A DNA stretch of 7,015 nt from assembly GCA_026415275.1 (NCBI GenBank), contig JAOAHK010000133.1, forward strand, positions 1 to 7,015. Reading direction: 5' to 3'. The notes beneath the pieces are model-generated. The model did no database searches, was not told the DNA's origin, and saw nothing but the letters and a program-made list of their open reading frames with translations. This stretch comes from Anaerolineales bacterium. Its GTDB lineage: Bacteria; Chloroflexota; Anaerolineae; Anaerolineales; UBA4823. Position 1 is the first letter of the stretch. Each line of letters opens with the position of its first letter. Below, one piece after another: positions 6,090 through 7,015 of this stretch. A program made the translations under genes and the position numbers.

Positions 6090-6111
6090 TCTACATAAAG
6101 GAACACTAGGC

Positions 6112-7015
6112 TTACACCCAGCCACGCAGTTGCATTGCCTTGACGACGCGATCAATCGCAACCATGTAGGCTGCATCGCGCATATACACTTTCTCTTTTT
6201 CGCTCATCTCTAGCACAGCATGAAAGGCTTGCGTCATCTTGACATCCAACTTTTGCAACACCTCCTCTTTCGTCCAATAGAAGTTCATGTCGTTTTGGAC
6301 GCTTTCAAAGTAGGAAGTGGTCACCCCACCGGCGTTGCACAGGAAGTCGGGGATATCGAAGATTTTATTTTGCTTGAAAAACTCATCTGCTTCGGGTGTG
6401 CAGGGTCCGTTTGCGCCTTCGGCAACGATGCGTACTCGGCTGGACATCTGCTTAACCGTTTCGGCATTGACTTGCCCCTCAAGGGCTGAGGGAATCAAAA
6501 CGTCGGCTTCTTTGCTAATCCAAGCTCCGCCGTCCTCCACTATATATCCAGCTTCCACGGCTTTGTCCTTGTCGATCGTGCCGTATTGGTCGGTAATGGT
6601 CAGCAAGTAGCGTGGGTTGACCCCATCCTTGTGACTATACGTGTAGGAAGTCTTATCCTTGCGATCCCAGCAGGAGACACAAGCCACCTTGCCGCCCAAG
6701 ATTTCTACAAAGCCGATGGCAGCATATTGGGCGACGTTGCCGAAGCCCTGAATCGCCGCCACGCACTTGGTTGGGTCCATCTTCAAGTGTTTCATGGCTT
6801 CTCGCACGCAGTAGATCACACCATAACCGGTGGCTTCTGTTCGCCCCTCAGAGCCGCCTCCACCTAGGGGCTTGCCAGTGAACACACCGGGTGTATATTG
6901 CCCGACCAACTTGGAATATTCATCCATCATCCAACCCATCATTTGCGGAGTTGTGCCCACATCGGGAGCAGGTACGTCAACGCGCGGGCCGAGATTGCGC
7001 CACATGGCTTGTACC
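6112..7015 (-). CDS. gdhA: Glutamate dehydrogenase (Glu/Leu/Phe/Val dehydrogenase family), 5' end outside the window
   Basis: This enzyme interconverts glutamate with 2-oxoglutarate and ammonium in the cytoplasm, using NAD(H) or NADP(H). The frame is open to the window edge; the ATG at 7005 is internal. About 300 codons are visible, roughly the last 70% of a protein usually near 415-450 residues, so the substrate-binding KGG region is missing. Counting from Met at 7005: VDVPAPDVGT (9-18, carrying the catalytic-type Asp), TGKP (43-46), GRTEATGYGV (54-63), the nucleotide-binding GFGNVA (87-92), then EADVLIPSALEGQV, VAEGANGP.TPEAD and PDFLCNAGGVTTSYFE, all family signatures in order. After beta-2 of the Rossmann domain, SCWDRKDKTSYTYSHKDG replaces the common SDs.G..y.pdG pattern. 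The related leucine, phenylalanine and valine dehydrogenases are about 50-70 residues shorter and lack this PAPDVGT context, so glutamate is favoured. It ends at the hairpin 6054-6089. Confidence 0.9.
   Translation of the reverse strand, partial: VQAMWRNLGPRVDVPAPDVGTTPQMMGWMMDEYSKLVGQYTPGVFTGKPLGGGGSEGRTEATGYGVIYCVREAMKHLKMDPTKCVAAIQGFGNVAQYAAIGFVEILGGKVACVSCWDRKDKTSYTYSHKDGVNPRYLLTITDQYGTIDKDKAVEAGYIVEDGGAWISKEADVLIPSALEGQVNAETVKQMSSRVRIVAEGANGPCTPEADEFFKQNKIFDIPDFLCNAGGVTTSYFESVQNDMNFYWTKEEVLQKLDVKMTQAFHAVLEMSEKEKVYMRDAAYMVAIDRVVKAMQLRGWV

Noticed and set aside
5982..6176. 64-codon minus-strand frame over the terminator
   Set aside because: It spans the hairpin and the end of the glutamate dehydrogenase gene, and its Cys/Arg/Ser-rich composition is not protein-like.
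6220..6867. Three plus-strand frames opposite glutamate dehydrogenase
   Set aside because: They are antisense to a gene with complete family motifs; GC-rich coding DNA commonly leaves such antisense frames open.

Overview
The window looks like a chromosomal piece from an environmental bacterium, most plausibly a member of the Chloroflexota (Anaerolineae-like). The pointers are a lipoprotein whose signal peptide is followed by an Ala/Gln/Thr-rich helical spacer, a membrane-anchored CxxCH heme-binding protein, an NAD(P)-type glutamate dehydrogenase, and a cluster of polytopic GT-C sugar transferases. This assignment is an inference from protein style, not a database match. Six loci are visible, and two of them carry single-base frameshifts.

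Left part (1-4114), AT-rich: three multi-membrane-spanning glycosyltransferases of the GT-C type. A GT39/ArnT-like protein is on the minus strand (1635 down to 222) and is interrupted by a one-base frameshift near 492, which separates the last ~89 residues. Divergent from it, across only 30 bp, start two plus-strand GT87 (DUF2029-type) proteins (1666-2769 and 2819-4114), 49 bp apart and probably co-transcribed. Together they suggest a small envelope-glycan or glycolipid locus using polyprenyl-phosphate sugars outside the membrane. Positions 1-221 hold no convincing gene but contain a perfect 12-bp inverted repeat.

Middle (4115-5313): a 235-bp intergenic gap with a good sigma70-like promoter (TTGACA-16-TATACT) leads into a secreted lipoprotein of unknown function. 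It is also broken by a one-base frameshift (about 5043); the two frames together would give ~320 residues.

Right part (5314-7015), GC-richer: a small membrane-anchored heme-binding protein with a CxxCH motif (5492-5974) converges on a glutamate dehydrogenase gene (minus strand, 7015 down to 6112, 5' end outside the window). Between them lies a perfect 14-bp hairpin (6054-6089) placed to end transcription from both sides.

No tRNA, rRNA, CRISPR array, transposase or integrase was seen. The main points to check are the two frameshifts, the composition break near 4.2 kb, the very compact divergent start region at 1636-1665, and the unassigned lipoprotein.
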